A DNA stretch of 64,000 bases. Source: Marinobacter sp. ELB17 (GTDB lineage Bacteria; Pseudomonadota; Gammaproteobacteria; Pseudomonadales; Oleiphilaceae). Below the pieces are notes generated by a model, which was given only the letters and a program-made list of their open reading frames with translations, had not been told where the DNA came from and did no database searches. Positions 27,019 to 36,968 of the stretch are shown here, one piece after another (within the stretch, counting starts at the first letter, position 1; each line of letters starts with the position of its first letter). The DNA lies in NCBI RefSeq assembly GCF_000169375.1, contig NZ_AAXY01000022.1, positions 1 through 64,000 of the forward strand. The letters are read 5' to 3'. Made by a program: the position numbers and the translations under genes.

Positions 27019-28296
27019 TTATTTGAGCAGCGAGGGCACCCAGGTGGAAAGTGCCGGAAATGTCACCAGCAGCAGAATCACCGCAGCGAAGGCGAAGTAA
27101 AACGGCAGTGAGGCTATGATCGCCCTTTCAAATGGCACGTCGGCGATTCGGGCCGCCGTCATTAGCGTCATCCCCACGGGTGGCGTAACGTTGGCGATAT
27201 TGAGCACCACGATCATCAGAATCGCAAAGTGCAGCGGATCCACGCCCAGCTGAATCATTGCTGGCACCAGTACCGGCGCCACAACGACAAGCGCCGGCAG
27301 CACATCCATCACGGTACCGACCAGCAGCAGCAGCAGGCACACCAGGAGTAGCTGGATGAACATCGAATCACTGAAGCCGATGATAAGTCCCGCCGCGTCC
27401 TGGGCTATGCCCGAGCGGGTCACAAACCAGCCAAGCACTGCCGAGGTCGCCAATAGAAAGAACACCACGCCCGAGAAGCGCACGGTCACTATCAGTGCAT
27501 CCCAGATTTTCTTCCAGGTGAGGTTGCGGTAAAACACCACGCCAATAACGATGGCATAAACAGCGGCAAAGCCCGAGGCCTCGGTGATAGTGGTCAGCCC
27601 AGACAGAATCCCGCCAAGAATGATCACAGGCACGAACATAGCCGGCAAGGCCACCAGAAAAGCCAACCCTGCCGCCTTGAGCGGCGTAGGCGCCTGTTTA
27701 GGGTAGCCACGCTTCCAAGCCAGAAAAAAGCTCACCGCAAGCAGCGCTACGGCCATCAGAAGACCGGGAATGATGCCGCCGGCAAATAGGTCGATAACCG
27801 AAATATCGCGCAGCAGTGTGGCATAGATCACCATCACGATACTGGGCGGAATAATCGGCCCGATAATCGAGGAGCAGGCAGTGATCGCCGCAGCATATTC
27901 GGCGTCATAACCCTGCCTTTTCATTTCGGGAATCATTATCTTACCAATCGCCACGGTATCAGTGATCGCGGCCCCGGTTAGTCCTGCGAAGAATACCGAC
28001 ACCGAAATATTGACGTGCGACAGCGCTCCGCGCACCCGGCCAAAAAGCGCATTGTTGAAATCGATCAACTTCTGGGTCAAGCCACCCTGATTCATCAGCT
28101 CAGCGGTAAAGATGAAATAAGGCACCGCGATGAGCATAAAACCCGAGACACCGGCAAACATGCGATCAGCAATGATGCTGAGCATCTGCTCTCCACCCAT
28201 GGAAAAACCACCGGCCAAACCGGAGAGAGCCATCACCACGGCCACTGGCATACCGATAAGCAAAAGCACCACAAACGCAACAATAGCGAATATCAT
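27019..28296 (-). CDS. dctM: TRAP transporter large permease subunit (DctM)
   Basis: A 425-residue, 12-helix-type membrane protein with DctM features: GMPVAVVMALSGLAGG near the start, FFAGLTGAAITDTVAIGKIMIPEMKRQGYDAEYAAAITACSSIIGPIIPPSI and LNIANVTPPVGMTLMTAARIA. The large subunit forms the sodium-driven transport channel. Its ATG overlaps the end of dctQ by four bases, and the gene ends the dctPQM operon. No catabolic gene is attached to this operon, so the carboxylate it carries is unknown; the neighbouring aromatic amino acid cassette is convergent and independently regulated. Confidence 0.92.
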   Translation of the reverse strand: MIFAIVAFVVLLLIGMPVAVVMALSGLAGGFSMGGEQMLSIIADRMFAGVSGFMLIAVPYFIFTAELMNQGGLTQKLIDFNNALFGRVRGALSHVNISVSVFFAGLTGAAITDTVAIGKIMIPEMKRQGYDAEYAAAITACSSIIGPIIPPSIVMVIYATLLRDISVIDLFAGGIIPGLLMAVALLAVSFFLAWKRGYPKQAPTPLKAAGLAFLVALPAMFVPVIILGGILSGLTTITEASGFAAVYAIVIGVVFYRNLTWKKIWDALIVTVRFSGVVFFLLATSAVLGWFVTRSGIAQDAAGLIIGFSDSMFIQLLLVCLLLLLVGTVMDVLPALVVVAPVLVPAMIQLGVDPLHFAILMIVVLNIANVTPPVGMTLMTAARIADVPFERAIIASLPFYFAFAAVILLLVTFPALSTWVPSLLK

Positions 28297-28838
28297 GAGC
28301 GAGTCTCCGTATCTTGGGTTCCGATAAGCTCATCCATCAGCGCGTCGTCATCGATGAAGTGCTCGAGTAGAGCAAAGCCCTGTGTCAGATGCAGCAAAAT
28401 GATGGCGCCACTGATCGGCACCACGACGGTGGTAAACTTGGCAGAGATCTGTATTTGGTCAGAGACCATGTAAACCTGGTTTGCGGTCGCAAAGTAGGTC
28501 CAGCCATACCAGAGCAGCAGCATTCCAAACAGTCCGATAGTGATCAGACAGATGGCAGCAGCAAGAGTCAGCAGCGCCCTAGGCAGACTGCGAACCAGTA
28601 ATGTCATGGCCACATGCTCGCCGTAGCGCAATGAGATGGTCATGGAAAGAAAGCCGATCCAGGGTAGAAAAAGTCTCGCTAATGAATAGGTCCAGCTTAG
28701 GCTGCTGCCAGTGGCTAGCTTATAGATAAAAGCCGTGAAAGAGATGCCCAACATGATAAGCACGCAGGCTACACAGGCTATAATCGCTGCCTGATTAACC
28801 CAATCACTCAGCTGCCGAAGAGGCTGAAGGAGTTTCAT
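28293..28838 (-). CDS. dctQ: TRAP transporter small permease subunit (DctQ)
   Basis: A 181-residue membrane protein with four hydrophobic helices, at about residues 17-37, 50-62, 82-105 and 127-150, and the weakly conserved DctQ signature around SLARLFLPWIGFLSMTISLRYGEHVAM. It pairs with DctM in TRAP carriers. Position between dctP and dctM and the four-base stop/start overlap with dctM support the call. Confidence 0.88.
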   Translation of the reverse strand: MKLLQPLRQLSDWVNQAAIIACVACVLIMLGISFTAFIYKLATGSSLSWTYSLARLFLPWIGFLSMTISLRYGEHVAMTLLVRSLPRALLTLAAAICLITIGLFGMLLLWYGWTYFATANQVYMVSDQIQISAKFTTVVVPISGAIILLHLTQGFALLEHFIDDDALMDELIGTQDTETRS

Positions 28839-28939
28839 TAATGCACCTTAAAAGCAACATCGACCGACCCGAAACTCTTGGGCGGCCGATGGATGAGCAA
28901 GCAATATCAGTCGTCACTGGCCAAGCTTATTGCCCAGTA

Positions 28940-30022
28940 TTACTGACCCGTTTTTACTGAACCATAGTTGTCCATGTCAGACGACTTCACTTCTTCACCG
29001 ACACGCTTCACCTCTGCCAGAAAAGCATCAACCTTTTTCGCGTCGATGCCAAAATCGTTGACGATCCAGTTCTTCCAGGCCGGACGCGCAATATCAGCCA
29101 TACGCTCACGTTCCTGAGTAGGCATGATGTAGCAATCCTTGAAGGTCTTGCAGGACTCCTGCCAGCCTGCTGTTGCCAAAGCTGCGGACATGCCATGCCC
29201 AATCGCGATGGCTTCGCGCGCCGAGGTAACAATCGCTTCCTTCTGCTCCTCCGTCAGCCCCTGGTACCAGTCCTCACTAATCAGCCAAGCAGCACTGTTG
29301 TATACGTGGCCAGTCAGGGTGGTGTAATCGGTCACCTCGTGGAAGTTGTAGGTCGTGTTGAGCACCGGCGCGTTGAACTGACCATCAGCCAGACCGGTTT
29401 CAAGTGCGGTGATCACTTCACCCCAAGGCAACGGCGTGGCAGACGCACCCAGCGACTTTATGATCGCAACGTGCCCGGGATTCTCCTCGGTGCGGATATT
29501 AAGCCCTTTAAGGTCTTCCACCGTCTTAACGAGACGCTTGTTGTTGGTAAACGCCACAAAACCGCCGCCGTCATCAAAGGTGCCCAGATAACGCATATTG
29601 GTTTCTTCAACAGTGTTGGACATCAAGTCCGCAAACCAGTCACCGTCGAGAAAAGCCCAGGCCTGACGCCAGTTATCAAACACGAAGGGAGCTGTCATTA
29701 GCTGATAATCACTAAAATAAGACGACATAGCGCCGGTAGTGATAATGGTTGACTGCAGGGTGCGCCCGCCTTGAACTTCCTTAGCAGTGTCAACCTCCGA
29801 GCCCAGTTGGCTATTGCCGAAGACCCTAACGGTTATCTCACCGTCGGTGCGCGTCTCGACTAGGTCTTTGAAGCGCATCAACGCGGGATAGACGGAGTTG
29901 TTGCTCATGTTTTCGGGCAAAATAGTGGCAATCGCCATTTCTTTAGCCTGAGCCTGTACGGCAGCCATAGCCAGTGGCAAAGCAGCGATCACGGCAATAC
30001 GTGAAAACGTTTTTAATTTCAT
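28940..30022 (-). CDS. dctP: TRAP transporter periplasmic solute-binding protein (DctP)
   Basis: A 360-residue DctP-family receptor. The signal peptide ends near AAVQAQA. Recognisable DctP motifs are FGNSQLGSEVDTAKEVQGG, the arginine region LNIRTEENPGHVAIIKSLGASATPLPWGEVITALETGLADGQFNAPVLNTTYNFHEV and HVYNSAAWLISEDWYQGLT. In TRAP receptors the conserved Arg holds the ligand carboxylate. The gene begins the dctPQM operon. Ligand unknown. Confidence 0.9.
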   Translation of the reverse strand: MKLKTFSRIAVIAALPLAMAAVQAQAKEMAIATILPENMSNNSVYPALMRFKDLVETRTDGEITVRVFGNSQLGSEVDTAKEVQGGRTLQSTIITTGAMSSYFSDYQLMTAPFVFDNWRQAWAFLDGDWFADLMSNTVEETNMRYLGTFDDGGGFVAFTNNKRLVKTVEDLKGLNIRTEENPGHVAIIKSLGASATPLPWGEVITALETGLADGQFNAPVLNTTYNFHEVTDYTTLTGHVYNSAAWLISEDWYQGLTEEQKEAIVTSAREAIAIGHGMSAALATAGWQESCKTFKDCYIMPTQERERMADIARPAWKNWIVNDFGIDAKKVDAFLAEVKRVGEEVKSSDMDNYGSVKTGQ

Positions 30023-30253
30023 ATGCGTAGAATCTCTAGTTAATGTTTTTGTGCTTATTATCTAACGCCAGCACAGCTGGTCGTTAAAGCCGTAAACCCA
30101 TACACTCTTCTTTGATTCAGGTGATTCAGGTGATTCAGACTTATCAAAACTTTTAAACAGCTTGAAATCCGCATTGTCTATATTAAATACTAATAATTTC
30201 AATAGAGCCTTATTCTATCCAGAAGACATTTTCTTCGAGAATCTAAAATAAGT
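30023..30253. other. Intergenic stretch upstream of dctP with a short tandem repeat
   Basis: This AT-rich stretch has no gene I can support. It contains almost three copies of the 9-base unit GATTCAGGT at 30114-30138. It presumably includes the promoter of the TRAP operon and the left junction of the AT-rich island. Confidence 0.5.
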
Positions 30254-30342
30254 ATTATCCACCAAATGTATGGCACTGAATATCGGGAGTCAAACGATAT
30301 AAAATAATATCAGATATAAGTGCAGCTAATAAATTGGGAGCG
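30254..30342. repeat. Left copy of an 89-bp direct repeat flanking the AT-rich island
   Basis: This 89-base segment recurs in the same orientation at 38357-38445 with about ten differences (roughly 89% identity by hand alignment, no gaps). Both contain TGGCACTGAATATCGG and an internal GATATAA...TTATATC dyad. The copies bracket the AT-rich block carrying the deacetylase/amine-oxidation genes. From 30343 to the LysR stop at 30762 there is no gene I can support. Confidence 0.8.
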
Positions 30343-30761
30343 GTAATTTTGGTTAAGGTCTGAATAACTCCCAATTTTCCGCCGTTTTGGTAGAATTCAG
30401 ACGTACTGGCCCTACACCAGCATGTATTTTACACATCAAAGATTGCTGAACGCAGCCGGCAAAACAGCTTGTTGTTTTTGACAAACCCAGACTACCTCCA
30501 TCTTCAATTGCACCCCAAAGACCCGCTAGCCAATCCACTCCAAAACGACTTCCCAACGAGTCTTGCACTTTTTAGTGTGGCACTCGCGGCACCGGATTCT
30601 GGCACAACACCCATATAATCCGTGAATATTACAGAGCAACAACAGAATCTCGTGGGCAGGTAAACCAGAGGGGGAAATCAGATGGAAAACGAAGCATTGT
30701 CTCGTTTGTGGTTAAGTTCTGTTTATAAAATATCTTAAAACAACCCACTGAGATAAGATCT

Positions 30762-31718
30762 TTATACGGTTTCATCGCTCTCAGTAGCATGAACACTTAC
30801 AGAGATATTAAAATCTACAATCTCTTCAATAAACCTAGTCTCGATAATTGATAAAGCTCGGTGTTTATGCCAAAAGATATGGACAGGTATGTCAGCAACG
30901 CCTTCTTTTGGCGGCAAACGCCTAAGCTTCGACTCTAGGTAGGTCGAAGCAATAAATTGATCAGGCAAAGCACCTATGCCATATCCGGTGTAAATCAAAC
31001 GCACTGCCTCATCTAAATTATTGGTGTAGGCGCTAATACGACCTGTTAAACCATGGGTTTCTTTGAATACGGTAATTGGGAAGAGGACCTCGCCAACATC
31101 TTCACTGCTGAAAGCTACAAAATCTTCTTTCAATAGACTGTCAAAACTTACATCCTTTGCTGCAAACAAAGGATGATGATATCCGCAGTATAGATAATAA
31201 CGTTGCTTAAATAACAACTTTTGATTAAGAATTTCTGGAGTGTGCCTAGCTAAACAAATACCAACAGCAGGATTCTTTTGTTCGATATCGTTTAAAATAT
31301 CCTTGCTTGATTTCACCGTCAAATCTAAAGTGATGTTCGGATATTTTTTTTTGAAATATACTAAAAAATCATTATATTTTTGATTGTGAATTCGGCTAGC
31401 TACCAGGAGCTTAATCTCGCCTTCTAAGAGATGAGAATTAAAACCCTTCATAGCCTCAATCGAGGTAATTTCTGTAAATATAGTTTGAGCAACTTGCAAA
31501 CAGTAATGGCCGATAGGCGTGAGCTTTAAAGGCTTTGTGTTACGTATAACAAGCTGACTTCCGATTTGCTCTTCAAGCTTTTTAAGGTTTTGACTGACAG
31601 CGGACTGGGTAATTTTTAAGCGATTAGCGGCAACACTAATACTGCCCTCTTCATATATAACAATTAGTACATGAAGTAATGTCCAATTCAAACTATCTGC
31701 TAATTTTTTTTGTATCAT
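30762..31718 (-). CDS. LysR family transcriptional regulator in the AT-rich island
   Basis: A 318-residue LysR protein. Its N-terminal helix-turn-helix is EGSISVAANRLKITQSAVSQNLKKLEEQIGSQLVIRNTKPLKLT, followed by an effector domain (LLVASRIHNQKYNDFLVYFKKKYPNITLDL to YTGYGIGALPDQF). It is Lys/Ile/Asn-rich and clearly more AT-biased than the other LysR genes in the window. It is the last gene of the island and is co-oriented with the aldehyde dehydrogenase cluster, separated by about 520 bases. It is the only regulator inside the island and probably controls the genes to its right. Confidence 0.88.
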   Translation of the reverse strand: MIQKKLADSLNWTLLHVLIVIYEEGSISVAANRLKITQSAVSQNLKKLEEQIGSQLVIRNTKPLKLTPIGHYCLQVAQTIFTEITSIEAMKGFNSHLLEGEIKLLVASRIHNQKYNDFLVYFKKKYPNITLDLTVKSSKDILNDIEQKNPAVGICLARHTPEILNQKLLFKQRYYLYCGYHHPLFAAKDVSFDSLLKEDFVAFSSEDVGEVLFPITVFKETHGLTGRISAYTNNLDEAVRLIYTGYGIGALPDQFIASTYLESKLRRLPPKEGVADIPVHIFWHKHRALSIIETRFIEEIVDFNISVSVHATESDETV

Positions 31719-32237
31719 AATAATTTTAGCATTTATACTCTAAATATATTGATAACTAAAAATGCAAAAGCCCACCAGGATTCGCTAGAGCTTAATATTT
31801 ATGTGACCTAACCCTGCAGGGGCTCAGCTTGCTTTCCGTCGCTGCCTTTAGAGAGACGCTAGCCAAAAGCGTGTCACTCAAAAACTATAAGATCGATTCT
31901 GTAGAACTGGAATTTTATCGGTTTTCGAGTTTACAGTCCAATTGTATGAGCAATAAGCACACTACAAGAGCTTTTCCCACCCTTTTGGCCGATTTCAGGA
32001 GCACTGAAGCAGCCTTTGGCTGCGCGCCAGTACGAAACTAGTCAGGTCCAACATAGGGAGCGCCGTTTTTTCTCAGTGGCATACTGTGCTTTGGCAGAAT
32101 TCGTTCTCTGCACGGCAACTCCCGTGCGAGAAAGTTGCAAAAATGGCTAGTTCGCTAGAAACTCAGGCGCTACGGATTTAAGCAAAATTTCCTTGACTGC
32201 TAATCCAAACCTGGGAATGGAGTGCCTGCATAATCCT
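31719..32237. other. Intergenic stretch between LysR and aldehyde dehydrogenase
   Basis: Some 519 bases with no gene I can support. A 70-codon plus-strand frame (31829-32041) has no ribosome site or recognisable domain. The base composition is mixed, with a less AT-rich core at about 31980-32130, possibly an old insertion remnant. Confidence 0.4.
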
Positions 32238-33599
32238 CTATCTATTATACAGCTTAAAGTTTACAAACTCGCTCATACCATAAGGTCCAAGCTCCCGGCC
32301 AAAACCGGATTGTTTAACACCACCAAAGGGTAGCTCTGCCGCTGTTCCTGGCGCTTGGTTGAATGACACCATTCCAACCTCTAACCTCTCGGCAATGAGT
32401 TGCCCGCCTTCTATATCGTGTGTATGAATGCATGCGCCCAAACCAAATGGCGTGTCATTAGCGAGCCTGATAGCATCTTCGACATCGTTCGCTTTATAAA
32501 CTACGGCTACTGGTCCAAACAATTCATCATGGTAGGCTCTCATATCTGATGTAATATCGGCCAACAAAGCAGGTTTGAACCACGCTCCGGGCTTTGACAT
32601 TTTTCCACCAGACACCAATACAGTTGCACCCTGATCGATCGCATTATCATATTGCGCTTGAATAGTTTGTAACGCTTGATTGGAGGACAATGGACCTAAA
32701 AATGTATCTTTATTTAGTGGATCAGTTGGCTCTAATAACTTAACTTTATGAGTCAGTTTTTCTACAAACTCATCATAAATATCTGCGTGCAGAATTATAC
32801 GTTTGGCCGCATTACAAGCTTGCCCCGCATTGCCGAATCTACCAATAAATGCGCATTCTACTGATCGGTCGATATCCGCATCTGCTAATACAATAAATGC
32901 ATCTGAGCCCCCTAGCTCGAGTACGACTTTTGTCAGCGCAGCACCCGCCACCTGCGCTACGGCAGCACCTGCTCGCTCTGACCCTGTCAAGGACACACCT
33001 TGAATGCGCTTATCACTAATGATTGTTTTAACTTGTTTATTTGTCGAAAAAATATTGTTATACACGCCTTTAGGCAAGCCTGCTTGCGCCAATATAGACA
33101 TAATCGCTGTCGCAGATTTTGGGCATGAAGGCGCATGTTTCAGTACAACCGCATTACCTAACATCAAATTTGGTGCAATAAAGCGTGCCACCTGGTAGTG
33201 AGGATAGTTCCACGGCATAATGCCCAGCAGAACGCCAATGGATTCTTTTTTTACCACAGCGTTTTTAGTGCCGGGTAATTCCGACGTCTCTAAAAATTGC
33301 TCACCAAACTTGGCATAATAGCGGAAAATCTGACTAACTAACGCAATCTCCCCTTCCCCTTGCATAACAGGCTTACCCATCTCGCACGCCATGATTTTTG
33401 CTAAATCTTCGCATTGCTCCTCATACAAATCAGCAATAGTATTTAATATCACTGACCGCTCATTAACATCACTTTTGCGCCATGCTTGATAAGCATTGTG
33501 CGATTCCGCAATGACATCTTGAATCTCTTGATTGGAATGGCTTTGATACTTCTCTTCTATCTCGCCGTTAGCAGGATTCGTTACCTGATAGCTTGTCAT
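32238..33599 (-). CDS. NAD(P)-dependent aldehyde dehydrogenase (succinate-semialdehyde dehydrogenase-like)
   Basis: A 453-residue ALDH. Active-site residues are intact: Asn131 (MPWNYPHYQ), Glu228 (LELGGSD), catalytic Cys262 (GNAGQACNAAKR) and ELFGPVAVVYK near 370. The length and the MPWNYP/GQACNAAKR combination resemble the Sad/GabD-like group that oxidises succinate semialdehyde and related aldehydes. It is downstream of a ThDP enzyme gene by 39 bases on the same strand, so its substrate is probably the aldehyde made by that enzyme. Base composition matches the rest of the AT-rich island. Confidence 0.88.
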   Translation of the reverse strand: MTSYQVTNPANGEIEEKYQSHSNQEIQDVIAESHNAYQAWRKSDVNERSVILNTIADLYEEQCEDLAKIMACEMGKPVMQGEGEIALVSQIFRYYAKFGEQFLETSELPGTKNAVVKKESIGVLLGIMPWNYPHYQVARFIAPNLMLGNAVVLKHAPSCPKSATAIMSILAQAGLPKGVYNNIFSTNKQVKTIISDKRIQGVSLTGSERAGAAVAQVAGAALTKVVLELGGSDAFIVLADADIDRSVECAFIGRFGNAGQACNAAKRIILHADIYDEFVEKLTHKVKLLEPTDPLNKDTFLGPLSSNQALQTIQAQYDNAIDQGATVLVSGGKMSKPGAWFKPALLADITSDMRAYHDELFGPVAVVYKANDVEDAIRLANDTPFGLGACIHTHDIEGGQLIAERLEVGMVSFNQAPGTAAELPFGGVKQSGFGRELGPYGMSEFVNFKLYNR

Positions 33600-33638
33600 G
33601 ATGTTTCCTTTTTATAGGTGACTGATAGCGCCATAATC

Positions 33639-35291
33639 TTATGGCACTAACTTGCCAGGATCGGTAATCACATGTAGTAGTACGCTCTTTCGCTCTTTTG
33701 TGACAACTTGCATCGCTTCGGCCACACTCATCTTGATATCTCTATCATTATCAACTCGTATGCCATGTGCACCAAAAGCATTGGCTAACGCAGCAAAATC
33801 AGGATTGTGTAGCTGCGTACCAGACACCCGATCAGGATAATTTGCTTCTTGGTGTTGACGTATAGTGCCGAACTGTTGATTGTCCATCAAAATTATTAGA
33901 ACAGGCGCCTGATAACGGATTGATGTGGATAACTCCGCTTCATTCATCATAAATTCGCCATCGCCAGTGACTACTACAGATAGGCGTTCTGGTGACTCTA
34001 GTGCTGCAACGATACCTGCCGGCAAACTATAACCCATGGCGCCATTTCTGGTGCTTAGCTGGCTTGGAAAGGTGTGAGTAGGGAGATAGCGCTGCGCCCA
34101 TAAACAATGGTTACCAGCGCCAAAACTATACACGGCGTCTGCAGGCAATAGCGCTGTTATCTCCCTGATCACTTGCGTCATACCCGCGTATGATTGCCCA
34201 GCGCCAACACTTTCACTTTCTTTCTTTGATAGATCACAATCTTTTCTTTGCTGTTGATGACAATGTTTAAACCAAGCGTTACGAGACTCTGAACTTGGCA
34301 ACGATGCTCTGCTTATCGCTTTGATAAAGCTGATAGGACTGGCGACAATATGCTCAGTGACTGAGCCGCTGTGCCCCCGCAAACTAGTATCTAAATTGAC
34401 GATATAATTTGGCTTTTCAAAGGACTGTCGTAAACGATAACCATCACTAGCAACGTCACCCAAAACTGTTCCTATTGTCAGCAGGACGTCAGCAGCTTCA
34501 ATTAATGCAGCACATTCGTCCGAACGCCCATAGCCCAGATACCCAGCATTTGCGGGAGAATCAAAAGCAACTCGGTCCGAAGCGCGCCAATCATGAATCA
34601 CGGGTAAGTGATTAGCTTCTGCAAACTGCGTTAATTGTTTAGAAGCTTCCGATGTCCAATTTTGGCCACCTGCAAAAACCAGCGGCTTCGCAGCGTTTGA
34701 TAGGGCATCAAGTATGATATTGAGCCTGTCGTCGGCAACACCTCCTTCGGCAACGGGTATGACGGGATGCAGTTGTCCATGGAACTCCTGCCGGATGATA
34801 TCTTCAGGCAATCCTACAACAACAGGGCCAGGCCTGCCTTCTAGCGCAGCGTGAAAGGCTTTAGCCACAATCTCGGACGCTCTGGAGACCTCGTCCAATA
34901 TCAAGACACGCTTGCATTGGCTAGAGAACCATTGGTTAAGGTCAAACTCTTGGAAAGACTCTCGATTTCTATCGGAAACGGGAATCAGACCAACAAACAA
35001 AATCAGAGGCACACCGTCTTGCCACGCGGTATGGACACCGGTATAGGCTTGCGCAGCGCCCGGCCCACGCGTAACCATGGCAATACCCGGAGTACCTGTA
35101 AACTTACCGTGTGCGTCTGCCATGTACGTACACGCCGCTTCATGACGACACACCACCGTCTGAATATCGGCATTGTAAAGACCATCTAATACCGATAAAT
35201 AGCTCTCGCCTGGGACCACATAGGCGCGACGAACGCCATGTAATTGAAGGCTATCTACGATCGCTTGACCACCATGAATTGTAGTATTCAC
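33639..35291 (-). CDS. Thiamine-diphosphate-dependent enzyme (acetolactate synthase/2-oxoacid decarboxylase family)
   Basis: About 550 residues with the three-domain POX fold. The N-terminal pyrimidine domain has the activating Glu in VVCRHEAACTYMADAHGKFTG and TRGPGAAQAYTGVHTAWQDGVPLILFVG. The middle domain includes PLVFAGGQNWTSEA. The C-terminal ThDP motif is GDGEFMMNEAELSTSIRYQAPVLIILMDNQQFG. A TTG at 35309 begins a longer frame, but GGAGAAGG seven bases before the GTG at 35291 makes the GTG start more likely. Relatives make acetolactate, cleave sulfo- or oxalyl compounds, or decarboxylate 2-oxo acids. Next to an amine oxidoreductase, a RidA protein and an aldehyde dehydrogenase, a 2-oxoacid decarboxylase role fits best; this is inference. 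Confidence 0.85.
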   Translation of the reverse strand: MNTTIHGGQAIVDSLQLHGVRRAYVVPGESYLSVLDGLYNADIQTVVCRHEAACTYMADAHGKFTGTPGIAMVTRGPGAAQAYTGVHTAWQDGVPLILFVGLIPVSDRNRESFQEFDLNQWFSSQCKRVLILDEVSRASEIVAKAFHAALEGRPGPVVVGLPEDIIRQEFHGQLHPVIPVAEGGVADDRLNIILDALSNAAKPLVFAGGQNWTSEASKQLTQFAEANHLPVIHDWRASDRVAFDSPANAGYLGYGRSDECAALIEAADVLLTIGTVLGDVASDGYRLRQSFEKPNYIVNLDTSLRGHSGSVTEHIVASPISFIKAISRASLPSSESRNAWFKHCHQQQRKDCDLSKKESESVGAGQSYAGMTQVIREITALLPADAVYSFGAGNHCLWAQRYLPTHTFPSQLSTRNGAMGYSLPAGIVAALESPERLSVVVTGDGEFMMNEAELSTSIRYQAPVLIILMDNQQFGTIRQHQEANYPDRVSGTQLHNPDFAALANAFGAHGIRVDNDRDIKMSVAEAMQVVTKERKSVLLHVITDPGKLVP

Positions 35292-35346
35292 TGTTGTTAC
35301 CTTCTCCAAATGCGAGTTATGGTTTTTTGCCGATATTTTTCAGCTA

Positions 35347-35691
35347 CTACTCAGCGGCGATTACGGTAATTTCCACCAATAAATCGGGGTGCGCCAAGGT
35401 GGACTCTCCGCACGCTCGAGCTGGGGGCAAGGTGTCTTCAAACCATTGATCCCATACCTTATTCATCGCCGTGAAATCATTCATGCTTTTCAGCCATACC
35501 GTTGCTGATAGCATTTTTGATTTATCACTGCCCACTTCTTCCAGCAAATTTTTGGCTTTATTCAAGCACGTTAAGGTTTGAGCAGATACATCTTCATCGA
35601 CAGCCCCAACTTGACCCGATAAGTAAATTGTCTGATTATGAATAACAATTTGGCTCATACGTTCATTACTATTTAGTTTCAACATAGTCAT
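35347..35691 (-). CDS. RidA/YjgF/UK114 family protein
   Basis: A small trimeric-type RidA-family protein of about 114 residues. It starts MTMLKLNSNERMSQIVIHNQ, which matches the usual NxxxRMSxAVxHxxxVYLxGQV opening, so I prefer the ATG at 35691 over 35709. The active-site arginine segment PPARACGESTLAHPDLLVEI is intact. RidA proteins hydrolyse reactive enamine/imine intermediates released by PLP enzymes or amino acid oxidases, giving the 2-oxo acid and ammonia. It is nine bases or so from the FAD amino acid oxidoreductase gene, which would generate exactly such an imine. Confidence 0.88.
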   Translation of the reverse strand: MTMLKLNSNERMSQIVIHNQTIYLSGQVGAVDEDVSAQTLTCLNKAKNLLEEVGSDKSKMLSATVWLKSMNDFTAMNKVWDQWFEDTLPPARACGESTLAHPDLLVEITVIAAE

Positions 35692-35717
35692 TTTTCCCAG
35701 TTGTTTCAAAATTTTAA

Positions 35718-36968
35718 TTACCGCTTAGAAAAGCGTTGAGCGTTAAAAGGTTCAACATTAACCGTTAAGGGTTTATTATGTATTAACTCCTCGATGATAC
35801 GCCCTGTAATCGGTCCTAACGTAAATCCTTGATGACCATGCCCGAAGGCAAACCACAAATTGTTGTGTTTCCCGGAAGCTCCGATAACCGGCTTCATGTC
35901 GGGCATACAAGGTCGAGACCCGCACCATGGGTCATTCTCTACTTTATCATTCAATGGCAGAATATTTTTAGCAATATCCAATACAGCTTGCAGTTGTCCA
36001 AAATCTTTTCTCGCATCCATTACGGTAATTTCTGCGCCGGTGGTAATACGAACACCCTGCTGCATCGGCCCCATCACAAATCCTTTGTCCATATCTATCA
36101 AACTGTGATTGATAGAATTTTTCTCAGTAGTTTCAAAGTGCTGGTGATAACCACGCATTGGAAATAAGGGTAGATTATATCCCAAGGGCTTTATCAGTTG
36201 GCTAGACCAAGGACCGGCAGCAACAACTAAATGATCACTATAAAAAATCTCATCATCGGTTACCACTTGCCAACCATTGCCGTCCGGCAGAATTTTTTTA
36301 ACGCTACACTTACCTATCGTACCGTGCATATCTTGATAGCTCTTGGCATACGCATTCACCAACGCACCTGGATTTGAGACTTGCCAAGAATTTAACCAAT
36401 GAATCGCACCGATAAACCCTTCAAAATTTCCGTTAGGTTCTAGCTCCTTCAATTCTGCAGGGGAAAGGACTTTATGCTCAACCGCTTGTTCACGCGCTTT
36501 TTTAGCGACTGCAACGGCAGTCTTAAATTTATCTTCAGTTCGATGCATTTCGATCCAACCGTCACGTCTGATCAAATCCTCAACCTCGGCAGTCGTGATC
36601 ATTTTCTGATGCTCACTTGTACAATGCTCAATTAGAGTCTGCCACTCTTTTTCTATTTTTTGGACCGAGAATGGTGCAGAAAATCGCCAGTACTGTAGTA
36701 GCGCGTGTTGATAACGTAGAACGGCAGGCCAGCGATAACGAATATCAGTCTTTTTATTCGGTAGTATTTTTATCAGTTCAATCAGCTGTCTAGGAAAAGG
36801 ATGAACATGAATCGCTTCTCGCTGAATCAACCCTGCATTACCATATGACGTTTCTAATCCCGGTGATTTCTTGTCTAACAGCAGAACCTGAGAATTGTTC
36901 TTTTGTAGATGCCAGGCAATAGACGTTCCAACCATACCAGCACCAATCACGATGACTTTATATCGCAT
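35718..36968 (-). CDS. FAD-dependent D-amino acid dehydrogenase-like oxidoreductase (DadA family)
   Basis: A 416-residue DAO-family flavoprotein. The N-terminal dinucleotide motif is VIVIGAGMVGTSIAWHLQKNNSQVLLLDKKSPG, followed by TSYGNAGLI. The substrate/FAD cap contains NGNFEGFIGAIHWLNSWQVSNPGALV. The C-terminal GSRPCMPDMKPVIGASGKHNNLWFAFGHGHQGFTLGPITG is typical of DadA relatives. Such enzymes oxidise D-amino acids (or other secondary or primary amines) to imino acids, passing electrons to the quinone pool. The RidA gene follows at once. Upstream by about 180 bases is a deacetylase-family gene, so the true substrate may be released from an N-acetyl compound. Confidence 0.87.
   Translation of the reverse strand: MRYKVIVIGAGMVGTSIAWHLQKNNSQVLLLDKKSPGLETSYGNAGLIQREAIHVHPFPRQLIELIKILPNKKTDIRYRWPAVLRYQHALLQYWRFSAPFSVQKIEKEWQTLIEHCTSEHQKMITTAEVEDLIRRDGWIEMHRTEDKFKTAVAVAKKAREQAVEHKVLSPAELKELEPNGNFEGFIGAIHWLNSWQVSNPGALVNAYAKSYQDMHGTIGKCSVKKILPDGNGWQVVTDDEIFYSDHLVVAAGPWSSQLIKPLGYNLPLFPMRGYHQHFETTEKNSINHSLIDMDKGFVMGPMQQGVRITTGAEITVMDARKDFGQLQAVLDIAKNILPLNDKVENDPWCGSRPCMPDMKPVIGASGKHNNLWFAFGHGHQGFTLGPITGRIIEELIHNKPLTVNVEPFNAQRFSKR

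Noticed and set aside
30353..30568. 71-codon minus-strand frame right of the left island repeat
   Set aside because: No ribosome site, no domain, and no related frame at the other repeat copy; possibly a relic of an insertion but unsupported.
31829..32041. 70-codon plus-strand frame between LysR and aldehyde dehydrogenase
   Set aside because: No ribosome site and no recognisable protein features.
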